Of a stretch of 64,000 nt of DNA, positions 18,481 to 27,135 are shown in pieces. The first letter of the stretch is position 1, and each line of letters opens with the position of its first letter. The notes beneath the pieces were generated by a model. That model made no database searches, was not told the origin of the DNA, and worked only from the letters and a program-made list of their open reading frames with translations. Source of the stretch: Harenicola maris (GTDB taxonomy: Bacteria > Pseudomonadota > Alphaproteobacteria > Rhodobacterales > Rhodobacteraceae); assembly GCA_018524345.1 (NCBI GenBank), contig JADQAZ010000001.1, forward strand, positions 1,488,001 through 1,552,000, written 5' to 3'. Made by a program: the position numbers and the translations under genes.

Positions 18481-18821
18481 GGTCTGGCCTCCTTCAGGCC
18501 CTCGGGCAATGTGTAATCGGGGTATTTGGCGCGGATCGCGGTAAGAACCTCTGCCGTGGGGCCGGTGACCTGTGCGCTATAGGTGGCGAAGACCTGCATT
18601 GTGGCGGTGTCGCGGGCGGCGTGGAACCATTTTCCGCAGCCAGAGCTGTGGCGCCAGCGTTCGAAGTGGACGCCTTTGGGGTTGCTGCGCATGAAGAGGT
18701 AGTCTTCGAACTCTGCGTCCGAGGCGCCGGGGCCGGAGCGTTCGAGGTGAGCGACGCCGCCGGGGGTCAGCTCTGTTTCATCGCAGGCGATGCCGCAGTT
18801 GGGACAGGTCAGAATAAGCAT
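18477..18821 (-). CDS. soxD: Sarcosine oxidase subunit delta
   Basis: A 114-residue protein with the zinc-finger-like start LTCPNCG and CDETEL, then FEDYLFMRSNPKGVHFERW and a GCGKWFHAARDT segment typical of SoxD. The cysteines Cys6, Cys9, Cys13 and Cys62 fit the structural zinc site of the tetrameric enzyme. The ATG at 18821 was chosen because it begins at the family N terminus; the frame upstream is out-of-frame sequence. The stop overlaps soxA in an ATGA. The neighbour expected upstream, soxB, lies 1.9 kb away. Confidence 0.95.
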   Translation of the reverse strand: MLILTCPNCGIACDETELTPGGVAHLERSGPGASDAEFEDYLFMRSNPKGVHFERWRHSSGCGKWFHAARDTATMQVFATYSAQVTGPTAEVLTAIRAKYPDYTLPEGLKEARP

Positions 18822-19021
18822 AGGGGGCCCTTTGAGATACGCACGCAAGCCATCCTTAAAGGAAGGTGGTTCGAGGGCCAGTGTATAAGCGTCATTTTGC
18901 GGCGAAAAGCGGCTTTGGGTCGCAGGAATGGTTTTGGCTGGCGGGAATGGACCATGGGGTTGGCGGGGTTTTGGGGTGCGGCGTTTCTTGGGGGCGCTGC
19001 CCCCCGGCCTGCGACCTTCCC

Positions 19022-19050
19022 CCCGGGATATTTGGGCCAATAAGAAGCGC
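19022..19050. repeat. Dispersed intergenic element, copy 1
   Basis: The core GGGATATTTGGGCCAATAAG followed by AAGCG recurs with a few changes at 24122-24150. A GC-rich stretch with hairpin potential (GGGGGCGCTGCCCCC, around 18989) precedes it. It lies in the gap between the TfoX-like gene and soxD. Confidence 0.6.
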
Positions 19051-19065
19051 GGGGTGTGTTTTGGG

Positions 19066-19398
19066 TTAGCCGCGTTCGGGGAGGCTTTGGACGTTTTCGA
19101 AGCAGAGCATGGTGAGGGCTTGGCGGATCTCGTCATCGGCGAAGTCATCGGCGGGCAGTTCGACGAAGCCGCCCATGAGGCGGCCGGTGAAGGCCATGGG
19201 GCGGGTGCCCGGCAGGGCGAGGGCCTTGGCGTGGCGGTCCTTGCCGATGCGATACATGGCGCCGGTTTTGAGCACCCCGCAGAGCATGTGGCCGCGCAGC
19301 ATAAAGCAGAGCCCGCCGAACATTTTGCGGGTGCTGAGGCCGATTTGCTCGCCGATATCCTCGCGCATGGTTTCGGCCATGCCTGCGTCATATGCCAT
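19066..19398 (-). CDS. TfoX N-terminal domain protein
   Basis: A 110-residue protein matching the TfoX/Sxy N-terminal domain: STRKMFGGLCFMLRGHMLCGV, then YRIGKD, then MxFTGRxMGGFVELP. In gammaproteobacteria TfoX is a competence regulator, but stand-alone N-terminal-domain proteins are common in alphaproteobacteria and their role is unknown. It lies among unrelated small genes between soxB and soxD. Confidence 0.88.
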   Translation of the reverse strand: MAYDAGMAETMREDIGEQIGLSTRKMFGGLCFMLRGHMLCGVLKTGAMYRIGKDRHAKALALPGTRPMAFTGRLMGGFVELPADDFADDEIRQALTMLCFENVQSLPERG

Positions 19399-19510
19399 TG
19401 TTTCGCTTCCTTGGTGGTGGTTGGGTCAGGGTAGCGGGGAATGGCGGCTTTGGGGAGGGCGGGGCCGGATTTTGCCGTTTGGCGGTTTGGTGGCCCCGCC
19501 CTTTGCGGCG

Positions 19511-19747
19511 TTAGTTGGTGGCGGGGGTGATGGCCGGGGTGACTTCGAGGGGCGGTGTTGCGTCATCCTCTGGTGCGTCATCGGCGATGGAGAGGAACCA
19601 GATCAGCGCGGCGATGATCACGGCCAGCAGGCCGACGAGCAGTGCGGTGCCTGAGTTTCGGCGGCGGCGGACTGTGGGGGAGATGCCTGCGAGGTTCGGG
19701 TCGTCCGGGTGGGCGGGGTGTTCGTCATGGGCGTCGATATGGGCCAT
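19511..19747 (-). CDS. Small single-span membrane protein
   Basis: Seventy-eight residues: a His/Asp-rich N terminus (AHIDAHDEHPAHPDDP), a basic stretch RRRRN, one transmembrane helix (TALLVGLLAVIIAALIWFLSI) and an acidic, Thr/Pro-rich tail. The positive-inside rule puts the N terminus in the cytoplasm. I do not recognise a family. The next gene downstream of this block has the same layout and may be a distant paralogue. Confidence 0.7.
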   Translation of the reverse strand: MAHIDAHDEHPAHPDDPNLAGISPTVRRRRNSGTALLVGLLAVIIAALIWFLSIADDAPEDDATPPLEVTPAITPATN

Positions 19748-19853
19748 GGGCTGTCCTTTCTGCGAATTGCGATCACAGGGACAACGTTCGGGCGGGCAAA
19801 TGGTTCCGGTGGTGCCGCGCCGCCCGTCTGTGTGGGACGGCGCGGGGGCCGGG

Positions 19854-20069
19854 TTATTCGGAGGGGGCGATGGGGGGCTCGCCTGCTGTGCCCTCGGTGA
19901 TGGCCGGGGCCTCTGGTGTGATTGTTGCGCCGGTTGGGGCCTCTGCCGGGCCCCTGCCGAAGGCCATGAAGGCGATAGTGAGGACGATGATGGCCGCGAT
20001 GGCGATCAGCAGCCAGCCGCCTGCGGATTTGGAGCCGCGGTCAGGCGCGGACTTGGAAAAGTCTGACAT
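19854..20069 (-). CDS. Small single-span membrane protein, paralogue-like
   Basis: Seventy-one residues: a charged N terminus (SDFSKSAPDRGSKSAG), one helix (GWLLIAIAAIIVLTIAFMAFG) and a Pro/Ala/Thr-rich tail (TGATITPEAPAITEG). The ATG at 20069 follows AGGAG at an 8-nt distance, which settles the start against a much longer upstream frame. It has the same plan as the neighbouring 78-residue protein. Function unknown. Confidence 0.75.
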   Translation of the reverse strand: MSDFSKSAPDRGSKSAGGWLLIAIAAIIVLTIAFMAFGRGPAEAPTGATITPEAPAITEGTAGEPPIAPSE

Positions 20070-20409
20070 CTCTTGCTCTCCTGTCGTGGGTTGCGTGAGG
20101 GGGCAAGAGATCATGGATATGGGGGAGTTGGGAGGAATGCGCCCTGCCCGCCTGTTTTGGGCGGGCTCTGGCCGGAGTGCGGGGGGTGTTTGCGCCTTTT
20201 GTTGCCGGTCAAGGGTCACTTTTTGTGACCGGCGGGATGGGGCCTAGGTGGCTGGGAATTTCCGAAACCGCCACCACGTCCAAAAGAACCTAAGAATGGC
20301 TTACCTTCCCTTTAGCCCCAAGCCTGCCCACAGGCTTATACATTTTGCCACATACCGTCAAAATCCGTAAATTACCTCGGCATTTAAAGAGCGGAAGAGA
20401 GGCAAAGAC
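20070..20409. other. Intergenic region with a 30-nt stem-loop
   Basis: This 340-nt divergent gap contains a strong inverted repeat at 20204-20233: outer arms GCCGGTCA and TGACCGGC, and an alternative inner stem GGTCAC-TTTTT-GTGACC at 20214-20230. From about 20260 onward the sequence turns AT-richer, matching the plus-strand gene that follows. I see no coding frame in it. It may be an operator or a terminator. Confidence 0.5.
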
Positions 20410-20694
20410 ATGAACAACTACCATTTCTCGCTGCACTACGAGTTGGCGCAACTGTTGGAACAGAGGGATCAACAGAAAGCCGAGGTCGATTTTATGGAGC
20501 AGACGTATCAAGCCACCTTGAAGACCGAGGCATGGGCTGGTCGCCTGCTCAAAGAGGCAACGGAGAATAGACAGGCCGCACAGGAACGCTTTCGCGAGGG
20601 TAGCATTCGGTTGCAAACGACCAAGCAACAGATGGGCGAGATTGAGGAGGAACTCTTTTCAAGTGGCGAGGAAAGTGAAGACTATTTCCATTAG
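20410..20694 (+). CDS. Small charged coiled-coil protein, low GC, unknown function
   Basis: Ninety-four residues, mostly Glu, Gln, Lys and Arg in a heptad-like pattern (from LAQLLEQRDQQKAEVDF to TTKQQMGEIEEEL), suggesting one long coiled coil. Base composition is near 50 percent GC by eye, well below its neighbours, and it runs against the strand of the sox genes. Both features suggest transfer. GAGAGGCAAAG precedes the ATG. Its stop overlaps the soxB stop. I do not recognise the family. The antisense frame over the same stretch looks like a shadow. Confidence 0.65.
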   Translation: MNNYHFSLHYELAQLLEQRDQQKAEVDFMEQTYQATLKTEAWAGRLLKEATENRQAAQERFREGSIRLQTTKQQMGEIEEELFSSGEESEDYFH

Positions 20695-21938
20695 TGCGCC
20701 ACGCCGGCGGCGACGCTTTCGTCGATGAAGCGGCCTTCGCGGAAGCGGTTCAGGCCGAATTCGGCGGTGAGCGGGCCGGGTTCCCCCTTTGCAACCAGTT
20801 CGGCCATGGCCCAGCCGGAGCCGGGGATCGCCTTGAAGCCGCCGGTGCCCCAGCCGCAGTTGATAAAGCAGTTGCCGAGCGGGGTTTTGGACAGGATCGG
20901 GGAGCGGTCGCCCGTGACATCCACATTGCCGCCCCATTGGCGCAGCATTTTGAGCCGCGAAATCATCGGGAAGGTTTCGACCAGCGCGCGCACGGTTTCC
21001 TCGACGTGGTGGAAGGAGCCGCGCTGGGTGTAGCCGTTGTGCCCGTCTGTGCCGCCGCCGATGACCATTTCGCCCTTGTCGGACTGGCTCATGTAGCCGT
21101 GGACCGTATTGGCCATGACGACCACATCCATGCAGGGTTTGATCGGCTCTGACACCAGCGCCTGCAGGGGCACGGTTTCGAGCGGCAGGCGGAAGCCGGC
21201 CATTTCGGCCAGCAGGCCGGAGTTCCCGGCGACGACCATGGCGAGCTTGTCGCAGGCGATCTGGCCCTTGGTGGTTTGCACGCCGGTGACCTTGCCCTCT
21301 GCGCTGTCGATGCCGGTGACTTCGCATTGCTGGATGATGTCCATGCCCATGGCCGAGCAGGCGCGGGCATAGCCCCAGGCCACGGCGTCATGGCGGGCGG
21401 TGCCGCCGCGGGCCTGCCAGAGGCCGCCGAGGACGGGGTAGCGCGGGCCATCGAGGTTGATGATGGGCACCAGTTTCTTGACCTCTGCCGGGGAGATCCA
21501 GCGGGTGTCCACCCCTTGGAGGGCATTGGCATGGGCGGTGCGTTGGTAGCCGCGGACCTCGTGGTGGGTCTGGGCCAGCATGATGACGCCGCGGGGCGAG
21601 AACATGACGTTGTAGTTGAGGTCCTGGCTCATGGTCTCGTAGAGGCTGCGGGCCTTTTCGTAGATCGCGGCGGAGGGGTCCTGCAGGTAGTTGGAGCGGA
21701 TGATGGTGGTGTTGCGGCCGGTGTTGCCGCCGCCGAGCCAGCCCTTTTCCACCACCGCGACATTGGTGATGCCGTGGTTCTTGCCAAGGTGGTAGGCCGT
21801 GGCGAGGCCGTGGCCCCCTGCCCCGACGATCACCACGTCGTATTTCTTGCGCGGCGCGGGGGAGCGCCATGCCTTTTGCCAACCGGTGTTGTGACGGAGG
21901 GCCTCTTTGGCGATGGCAAAGGCAGAGTAGCGGCGCAT
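20691..21938 (-). CDS. soxB: Sarcosine oxidase subunit beta
   Basis: A 415-residue flavoprotein with VVIVGAGGHGLATAYHL near residue 35 (FAD ADP-binding fold), TTIIRSNYL and the C-terminal NCGWGTGGFKAIPGSG. SoxB holds the FAD and covalent FMN sites and oxidises sarcosine. The ATG at 21938, with AGGA 12 nt upstream, gives the family N terminus MRRYSAF. In the usual operon soxB is followed directly by soxD; here four small genes intervene, so co-transcription with soxDAG is doubtful. Confidence 0.95.
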   Translation of the reverse strand: MRRYSAFAIAKEALRHNTGWQKAWRSPAPRKKYDVVIVGAGGHGLATAYHLGKNHGITNVAVVEKGWLGGGNTGRNTTIIRSNYLQDPSAAIYEKARSLYETMSQDLNYNVMFSPRGVIMLAQTHHEVRGYQRTAHANALQGVDTRWISPAEVKKLVPIINLDGPRYPVLGGLWQARGGTARHDAVAWGYARACSAMGMDIIQQCEVTGIDSAEGKVTGVQTTKGQIACDKLAMVVAGNSGLLAEMAGFRLPLETVPLQALVSEPIKPCMDVVVMANTVHGYMSQSDKGEMVIGGGTDGHNGYTQRGSFHHVEETVRALVETFPMISRLKMLRQWGGNVDVTGDRSPILSKTPLGNCFINCGWGTGGFKAIPGSGWAMAELVAKGEPGPLTAEFGLNRFREGRFIDESVAAGVAH

Positions 21939-22136
21939 GGGCGGTGTTCCTGTGGCGGTATTGGGTGGTGTTTCCGGTCGATATAAAACCCGTATGGCGG
22001 CAAATGCAAAGCCGCCCACGCGGCCCTGCGACGTTAAGACCGCCGGAAACGACGCAGGCGTGATCCAATGGGGGCTGGCCCATGGGTCTGTGCGGGCTTA
22101 TGTCGGGGGGATGGATCAGAAACGGGGCGCAGTGGA

Positions 22137-23375
22137 ATGATTTTTTGGGTGATCGCTGGATTGATTTGCCTTGCGGTGTGTTCGGCCGTTCTGGCGCCCC
22201 TGTGGCGCGGGGCGGAAAGCACGCAGGCCGGGGCGGCGGATATCGCGGTCTACCGCGATCAGCTCGACGCCGTTGCGCGGGATCTGGAGCGCGGGATCGT
22301 CACCGAGGAGGAGGCCGCGCGGCTGCGTCTTGAGATCGAAAGGCGGCTGCTGGAAGCAGACCGCCGGGCCACGGAGGCAAGCGCGGGCGCGCCGCAGGGC
22401 GGCGCGCCCGCGCGGGGCCGCCAGAGCCGCGGGGCGGCTCTGGCGGCTTTTGCCCTCGTGCTGTGCAGTTCGTTTGCGCTGTATTGGGGCCTTGGGGCCC
22501 CGGGTTACCCCGATTTGCCGCTGAAGCTGCGCCATGCGGCGAGCGAGCAGGCCCGCACCGAGCGGCCCGGGCAGGCCGCGGCGGAGGCGGGCATGCCCCC
22601 TGCCCCTGTGCCCGAGGGGATTGACCCCGAGGTTCTGGACCTGATTGCCCAGTTGCGGCAGGCGGTTGTCGAGAACCCCGAGAACCCTCGCGGCCTTGAG
22701 TTGCTGGCGCAGTATGAGGCGCAGCTTGGGGATTTTGCGGCCTCTGCCGCCGCGCAGGCGCAGTTGGTGCAGCTGCGCGGGGAGGATGTGAGCACGGTTG
22801 AGCTGGCCGGTTTGGCGGACCTGATGGTTCTGGCGGCGGGGGGCTATGTCTCGCCCGAGGCCGAGGCCGTGGTGAATGCCATTCTGGCCAAGGAGCCCGC
22901 CCACCCCACGGCGCGCTATTACATCGGGTTGATGAATGCGCAGATCGGGCGGCATGATCTGGCGTTCAACATCTGGGCGCGCTTGCTGGCGGAGAGCGAC
23001 CCCGAGGCCGCTTGGGTGCCGCCGATCCGGGGACAGATCATGGAGCAGGCCATTCGCGCCGGTGTGGATTACGAATTGCCGCCGCTTGGCAGCGCCCCCG
23101 GCCCCAGCGCCGCCGATGTGGAGGCCGCGGGCGAGATGAGCGCGGGCGAGCGGATGGAGATGATCGAGGGTATGGTCAGCAGCCTGTCGGAGCGTCTGGC
23201 CGATGAGGGCGGCCCGCCCGCCGATTGGGCGCGGCTGATCCGCAGCCTTGCGGTTCTGGGGCGCCATGATCAGGCGCGTGTGGTTTATGAGGAGGCATTG
23301 GTCGTTTTTGAGGGCGACAGCGCCGCCGGGGTTATGCTTTTGTCGGCGGCGCAGGCGGCGAGGATTGCGGAATGA
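22137..23375 (+). CDS. ccmI: Cytochrome c biogenesis protein CcmI
   Basis: A 412-residue protein with two N-terminal membrane helices ([21 protein letters not shown], and a second near residue 105), a cytoplasmic loop with [15 protein letters not shown] typical of CcmI, and a periplasmic TPR-rich domain ([21 protein letters not shown] and onward). CcmI is the chaperone that hands apocytochrome c to the CcmFH heme lyase. The ATG at 22137 starts directly at the first helix. It overlaps ruvX in an ATGA. Confidence 0.92.
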   Translation: MIFWVIAGLICLAVCSAVLAPLWRGAESTQAGAADIAVYRDQLDAVARDLERGIVTEEEAARLRLEIERRLLEADRRATEASAGAPQGGAPARGRQSRGAALAAFALVLCSSFALYWGLGAPGYPDLPLKLRHAASEQARTERPGQAAAEAGMPPAPVPEGIDPEVLDLIAQLRQAVVENPENPRGLELLAQYEAQLGDFAASAAAQAQLVQLRGEDVSTVELAGLADLMVLAAGGYVSPEAEAVVNAILAKEPAHPTARYYIGLMNAQIGRHDLAFNIWARLLAESDPEAAWVPPIRGQIMEQAIRAGVDYELPPLGSAPGPSAADVEAAGEMSAGERMEMIEGMVSSLSERLADEGGPPADWARLIRSLAVLGRHDQARVVYEEALVVFEGDSAAGVMLLSAAQAARIAE

Positions 23376-23842
23376 TTGTGGATGATATTTGCGGTGAGGG
23401 CTTTCCGGTGCGCGGGCCGCTTATGGGCCTTGATTTCGGGACCAAGACCATCGGGGTTGCGGTGTCGGACGGGCTGCGCAGTGTGGCGACGCCTTTGGAG
23501 ACCGTGCGGCGCAAGAAATTCGGTGTGGATGCCGCCGCCCTGTTGGAGATTGCCGAGAAGCGCGGGATCAGCGGGATGATCCTTGGCCTGCCGTTGAATA
23601 TGGACGGGAGCAAGGGGCCGCGGGTGCAATCGACGCGGGCCTTTGCGCGCAACTTGGAGAAGCTGACCGAGATACCGATTGGTTTCTGGGACGAGCGCCT
23701 GTCGACCGTGGCCGCCGAGCGGGCGCTGTTGGAGGCCGACACCTCGCGCAAGAGGCGGGCCGAGGTGATTGATCATGTGGCGGCGGGGTATATCCTGCAG
23801 GGCGCTTTGGACAGGCTGGCCTTTGTGAGGGCCTCCCAATGA
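23372..23842 (+). CDS. ruvX: Putative pre-16S rRNA nuclease / Holliday junction resolvase-like YqgF
   Basis: A 156-residue RNase H-like protein. [15 protein letters not shown] at about 19 gives the first catalytic Asp, GLPLNMDG the middle motif, [10 protein letters not shown] the Glu region and [10 protein letters not shown] the last Asp. YqgF enzymes mature the 5' end of 16S rRNA and resemble RuvC. It starts in an ATGA overlap with ccmI and ends in an ATGA overlap with the DUF1289 gene. Confidence 0.93.
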   Translation: MIVDDICGEGFPVRGPLMGLDFGTKTIGVAVSDGLRSVATPLETVRRKKFGVDAAALLEIAEKRGISGMILGLPLNMDGSKGPRVQSTRAFARNLEKLTEIPIGFWDERLSTVAAERALLEADTSRKRRAEVIDHVAAGYILQGALDRLAFVRASQ

Positions 23843-24075
23843 GCGATGACGTCTGGAAGCGCGACGAGGTGGAGAGCCCCTGTGTGAATATCTGCGTGGT
23901 GCATCCGGCGGAGCGGATTTGCACCGGCTGTTTGCGCTCGATCGAGGAGATCGGCGCTTGGGGGCGGATGAGCCCCGAGGAGCGGCGGGCTGTGATGGCG
24001 GAGCTGCCCTCGCGGGCGGGCCGGTTGAAGAAGCGGCGCGGCGGCCGGGCGGCGCGCTTGGGCGGAGCGGAGTAG
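23839..24075 (+). CDS. DUF1289 zinc-ribbon-like protein
   Basis: Seventy-eight residues with the family pattern SPCVNICVV, then [12 protein letters not shown], then [13 protein letters not shown], and a basic Arg/Lys/Gly-rich tail. Four cysteines (C-x3-C and C-x2-C) suggest a small metal site. The function is unknown; the gene is often found beside housekeeping genes. It ends the ccmI-ruvX unit. Confidence 0.9.
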   Translation: MSDDVWKRDEVESPCVNICVVHPAERICTGCLRSIEEIGAWGRMSPEERRAVMAELPSRAGRLKKRRGGRAARLGGAE

Positions 24076-24121
24076 CGTTCTTTCCGGCGCCTGCGCGGGG
24101 GGCTGGTTCGGGAGCCTCCGG

Positions 24122-24150
24122 CGGGGATATTTTGATCCAATAAGAAGCGG
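24122..24150. repeat. Dispersed intergenic element, copy 2
   Basis: Matches the element at 19022-19050, including the shared end CCAATAAGAAGCG. A short inverted repeat (CCTCCGGCGGGG) lies just before it. It sits in the 110-nt gap between convergent genes, consistent with a terminator-linked element. Confidence 0.6.
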
Positions 24151-24185
24151 TTAGGGCGTGAACCTCAGGTGGATTTCGGGCTGCT

Positions 24186-25187
24186 TTAGGCGGCGCGGAG
24201 GGGTGCGAGGGCGGCATCCAGAGCCTCTAGCCCCGCGTTGGGGCCGGTGCCTTCGGTGCTGAGGATGCGGCGCCATGCGCGGGCGCCGGGCTGGCCGGTG
24301 AAGAGGCCGAGCATATGGCGTGTGATCTGGTGCAGGCGGCCTCCTGCGGCGAGGTGATTGGCGATATAGGGTTTCATCGCCTCGACGACCTCGGCCGGGG
24401 TTGTCATGGGGTCTTCGGCGCCGAAGATGCGGCTGTCGGCCCGCATCAGCACGCTGGCGGGATCGTGGTAGGCGGCGCGGCCGATCATCACGCCGTCGAG
24501 GCCTTGGGTCAGGTGGCCTTCGGCCTCCTCCAGCGTTGTGACGCCGCCGTTGATGGAGATGTGCATCTTGGGGAAGGCCGATTTCATCGCGTGGACCAGC
24601 GGGTAGTCGAGCGGCGGGATGTCGCGGTTTTCCTTGGGGCTGAGCCCTTGAAGCCATGCTTTGCGGGCGTGGATCGTCACGCGTTGGACGCCGGCCTCTG
24701 CGATCTGGATGAGGAAATTCGGCAGGATTTCCTCTGGCACCTGATCATCGACGCCGATGCGGCATTTGACGGTGACGGGCAGTTTCGTGGCCGCGATCAT
24801 TTCGGCGCAGGCCTCGGCCACCAGCGCGGGGGATTCCATCAGGACCGCGCCGAAGCTACCCGATTGGACACGGTCGGAGGGGCAGCCGCAGTTGAGATTG
24901 ATCTCGTCGTAGCCTTCCCCCTCGCCCAGTTTGGCGGCCTGCGCCAGTTCGGCGGGATCGGAGCCGCCCAGTTGCAGGGCCACGGGGTGTTCGGCGGCGT
25001 TGAATTCCAGCAGGTGGCGTGCATCGCCGCGGATCAGGGCAGCAGAGGTGACCATTTCCGTATAGAGCAGCGCGCGCCGCGACATCAGCCGGTGGAAGCT
25101 CCGGCAGTGGCGGTCTGTCCAGTCCATCATCGGGGCGACGGAGAGGCGGGCGGCTTGGCAGGCCTCGGTTTGGGCGGGGCTGGTCAT
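24186..25187 (-). CDS. dusA: tRNA-dihydrouridine(20/20a) synthase
   Basis: A 333-residue TIM-barrel flavoenzyme with VAPMMDWTDRHCR at the FMN site, NLNCGCPSDRVQSGSFG containing the catalytic cysteine, a HARKAWLQGLSPKENR segment specific to DusA, and INGGVTT and IGRAAYHDP near the C terminus. It reduces uridines 20 and 20a in the tRNA D-loop using NADPH. It is monocistronic and convergent with the DUF1289 gene. Confidence 0.95.
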   Translation of the reverse strand: MTSPAQTEACQAARLSVAPMMDWTDRHCRSFHRLMSRRALLYTEMVTSAALIRGDARHLLEFNAAEHPVALQLGGSDPAELAQAAKLGEGEGYDEINLNCGCPSDRVQSGSFGAVLMESPALVAEACAEMIAATKLPVTVKCRIGVDDQVPEEILPNFLIQIAEAGVQRVTIHARKAWLQGLSPKENRDIPPLDYPLVHAMKSAFPKMHISINGGVTTLEEAEGHLTQGLDGVMIGRAAYHDPASVLMRADSRIFGAEDPMTTPAEVVEAMKPYIANHLAAGGRLHQITRHMLGLFTGQPGARAWRRILSTEGTGPNAGLEALDAALAPLRAA

Positions 25188-25497
25188 GGGGGTCTGGGTA
25201 CTCTTGCTGCGGGGCGGCGGGATTGTGGGCGTGATATAGGGCCTCTTTGGCGGCGGGTAAATGTGGGGGGCTTTTGTAGAGTGCTGCGGATTGTGGCAAT
25301 TTTGGATAAATGTATACCAAAATCGGGGTGAGGTGGATTTTTGCGGGGAAGGCTCTGGACAGGGGGATTTAGATAAAATAAATCTGAATCAGCATGAAGG
25401 GACACTCGCACAGCCCTGACATGCCACCACTCACGGTCGGCCGACCACCATATTTTGGAGCACAATTGTATCCTAATGTCGAGATAGGGAGATAATC
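25188..25497. promoter_or_regulatory. Divergent promoter region with operator-like repeats
   Basis: This 310-nt gap separates dusA from the lyase operon and is AT-rich on the lyase side. It contains ATTTTGG-N11-CCAAAAT at 25299-25323, with a GTATAC inside at 25312, and the perfect 12-bp palindrome GGTCGGCCGACC at 25435-25446. The nearest regulator on the same strand is the IclR gene, a plausible but unproved user of these sites. GGGAGA precedes the lyase ATG. Confidence 0.5.
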
Positions 25498-26361
25498 ATG
25501 GGTCAATCCAGCCTGCGGGGCGCCATTGAGAGCGGCTCGTTTTTGGTCGTGCCGGGGGTATTTGACCTGATCTCGGCACTTATGGCGGACCGGCTCGGGT
25601 TTCCTGCGATTTTCATGACCGGCTACGGGATTGCGGCCTCTCATATGGGGCTGCCGGATGCGGGGCTGACGACCTATTCGGATATGCTGGGGCGGGCGGC
25701 GCAGATTTCGGCGCGCACGCGCACGCCCCTGATTGCCGATGCGGATACGGGGTTTGGTGGGCTTTTGAATGTGCGCCATACGGTGCGCGGGTATGAGGAT
25801 GCCGGGGTGGCCGCGATCCAGATCGAGGATCAGGAGTTTCCCAAGAAATGCGGCCATACGCCGGGGCGGCGGGTTATTCCCACCAAGGATATGCTGCGCA
25901 AGATCGAGGTGGCTGTGGACAGTCGCCGGTCTGATGATTTTCTGGTTATTGCGCGCACCGATGCGCGGGGCTGCAACGGGCTGGACGATGCCATTGCGCG
26001 GGGCCGTGCCTTTGCCAAGGCGGGGGCGGATGTTGTCTTTGTCGAGAGCCCTGAGGATGACGCCGAGATGGCGCGGATTGCCGCCGAGATCGAGGCGCCT
26101 GTGATGGTGAATATGATGCCGGGGGGCAGCACGCCCATTCGGCCCAAGGCGCGGTTGGAAGAGCTGGGCTTTCGGATTGCGATCCATCCCGGGGTTGGTT
26201 TCTTGTCCGCCGGGGCGGCGATGGATGCGGCCTTTCGCGACCTTGCCGAGCATGGCGAGACCACGGGGGCCGTTGCCCTGCATCCCTTTGCCGATTTCAA
26301 CGCCCTGATGGGGTTTGACGAAATCCACGCCTTTGAGAAACGTTTTGCCGAAACCGAGTGA
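25498..26361 (+). CDS. Isocitrate lyase/PEP mutase family C-C bond lyase
   Basis: A 287-residue TIM barrel of the PEP mutase/isocitrate lyase superfamily. GVFDLISALMADRLGFPAIFMTGYG opens the barrel, DADTGFGG gives metal-binding residues and KKCGH is the catalytic loop with the general-acid Cys seen in lyases such as methylisocitrate lyase and dimethylmalate lyase. The Cys argues for C-C cleavage of a hydroxy-dicarboxylate rather than a mutase reaction. The substrate is not predictable. It leads a short operon with the isochorismatase-type hydrolase. Confidence 0.88.
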   Translation: MGQSSLRGAIESGSFLVVPGVFDLISALMADRLGFPAIFMTGYGIAASHMGLPDAGLTTYSDMLGRAAQISARTRTPLIADADTGFGGLLNVRHTVRGYEDAGVAAIQIEDQEFPKKCGHTPGRRVIPTKDMLRKIEVAVDSRRSDDFLVIARTDARGCNGLDDAIARGRAFAKAGADVVFVESPEDDAEMARIAAEIEAPVMVNMMPGGSTPIRPKARLEELGFRIAIHPGVGFLSAGAAMDAAFRDLAEHGETTGAVALHPFADFNALMGFDEIHAFEKRFAETE

Positions 26362-26372
26362 ACGGGGGTTTT

Positions 26373-27020
26373 ATGACCGATACGCGCGATGACAATTACG
26401 CCGGAGTTTATGACCGCAAGGCGGGCTTTGGCCGGCGCCCTGCCCTTGTGATGGTGGATTTTGCCGAGGCCTATTTTGACCCCGCCTGCGCGCTGTTTGG
26501 CGGCGCGGGATGCGAGAGCGCCCTGGCCTCGGCCCTGCGGGTGCGGGCGGCGGCGCGGGCGGCGGGGGTGCCTGTGATCCTGACCGAGGTGAGCTATCCC
26601 GATGGGCGGGGCCTGACGGGGGGGCGGTTTTGGGAGAAGGCCGCGCCGCTGGAGGCCTTTGTCAAAGGGCGCAGCACGGCGCGCTTTGCCGATGGTCTGA
26701 CGCCGGAGCCGGATGAGAGCGTGATTACCAAACAGTATCCTTCGGCGTTTTTCGGCACCTCTCTTGCGCCGATGTTGACGGCCATGGGGGTGGACAATGT
26801 GATCCTGACCGGGCTAACGACCTCTGGCTGTGTGCGGGCGAGCTGTGTTGATGCGATGTCGCACGGGTTTATCACCACGGTTGTGGCCGATGCCTGCGGT
26901 GATCGCCATCAGGCGCCCCATGAGGCCAATCTGTTTGATATGAACGCCAAATACGCCGATGTGGTGAGCGAGGCGGAGATTTGCGCCCATATCGCCGCCC
27001 TGCCCCGCGCGGCGGGGTAA
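26373..27020 (+). CDS. Isochorismatase-family cysteine hydrolase (N-carbamoylsarcosine amidase-like)
   Basis: About 215 residues with a cysteine-hydrolase triad: Asp in VMVDFAEAYFD, Lys in VITKQYPSAFFGT and Cys in TSGCVRASCVDAMSHG. The closest recognisable group is the amidases acting on N-carbamoylsarcosine, maleamate or ureidoacrylate, so it probably releases ammonia or a carbamate from a small amide. The ATG at 26373 follows GGGGG; a GTG overlapping the previous stop is possible but has no better site. The preceding lyase is 11 nt away. Note that a sarcosine oxidase locus lies 5 kb upstream. Confidence 0.85.
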   Translation: MTDTRDDNYAGVYDRKAGFGRRPALVMVDFAEAYFDPACALFGGAGCESALASALRVRAAARAAGVPVILTEVSYPDGRGLTGGRFWEKAAPLEAFVKGRSTARFADGLTPEPDESVITKQYPSAFFGTSLAPMLTAMGVDNVILTGLTTSGCVRASCVDAMSHGFITTVVADACGDRHQAPHEANLFDMNAKYADVVSEAEICAHIAALPRAAG

Positions 27021-27135
27021 AGCAACCTCCTCCCCGCGCGGCGGGGGAACGGCCCCCGCCCCTTGAATGCCACTGCCTGCGGTATTAAGCCCGTTGCCTA
27101 GTGACGGGTTTGTTCTATTGGGCAGGAGATATTCA

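Noticed and set aside
20290-20628. 112-codon minus-strand frame opposite the small coiled-coil gene
   Set aside because: No ribosome-binding site was seen and the composition is unconvincing; the plus-strand frame has a regular charged coiled-coil pattern and a site.
18822-20694. Insertion sequence in the sox locus
   Set aside because: No transposase-like protein, terminal inverted repeats or target duplication found; only small unrelated genes.
25393-25494. 33-codon frame before the lyase gene (starts MKGHSHSP)
   Set aside because: No ribosome-binding site and no features; it runs into the ribosome-binding site of the lyase gene. Likely chance.
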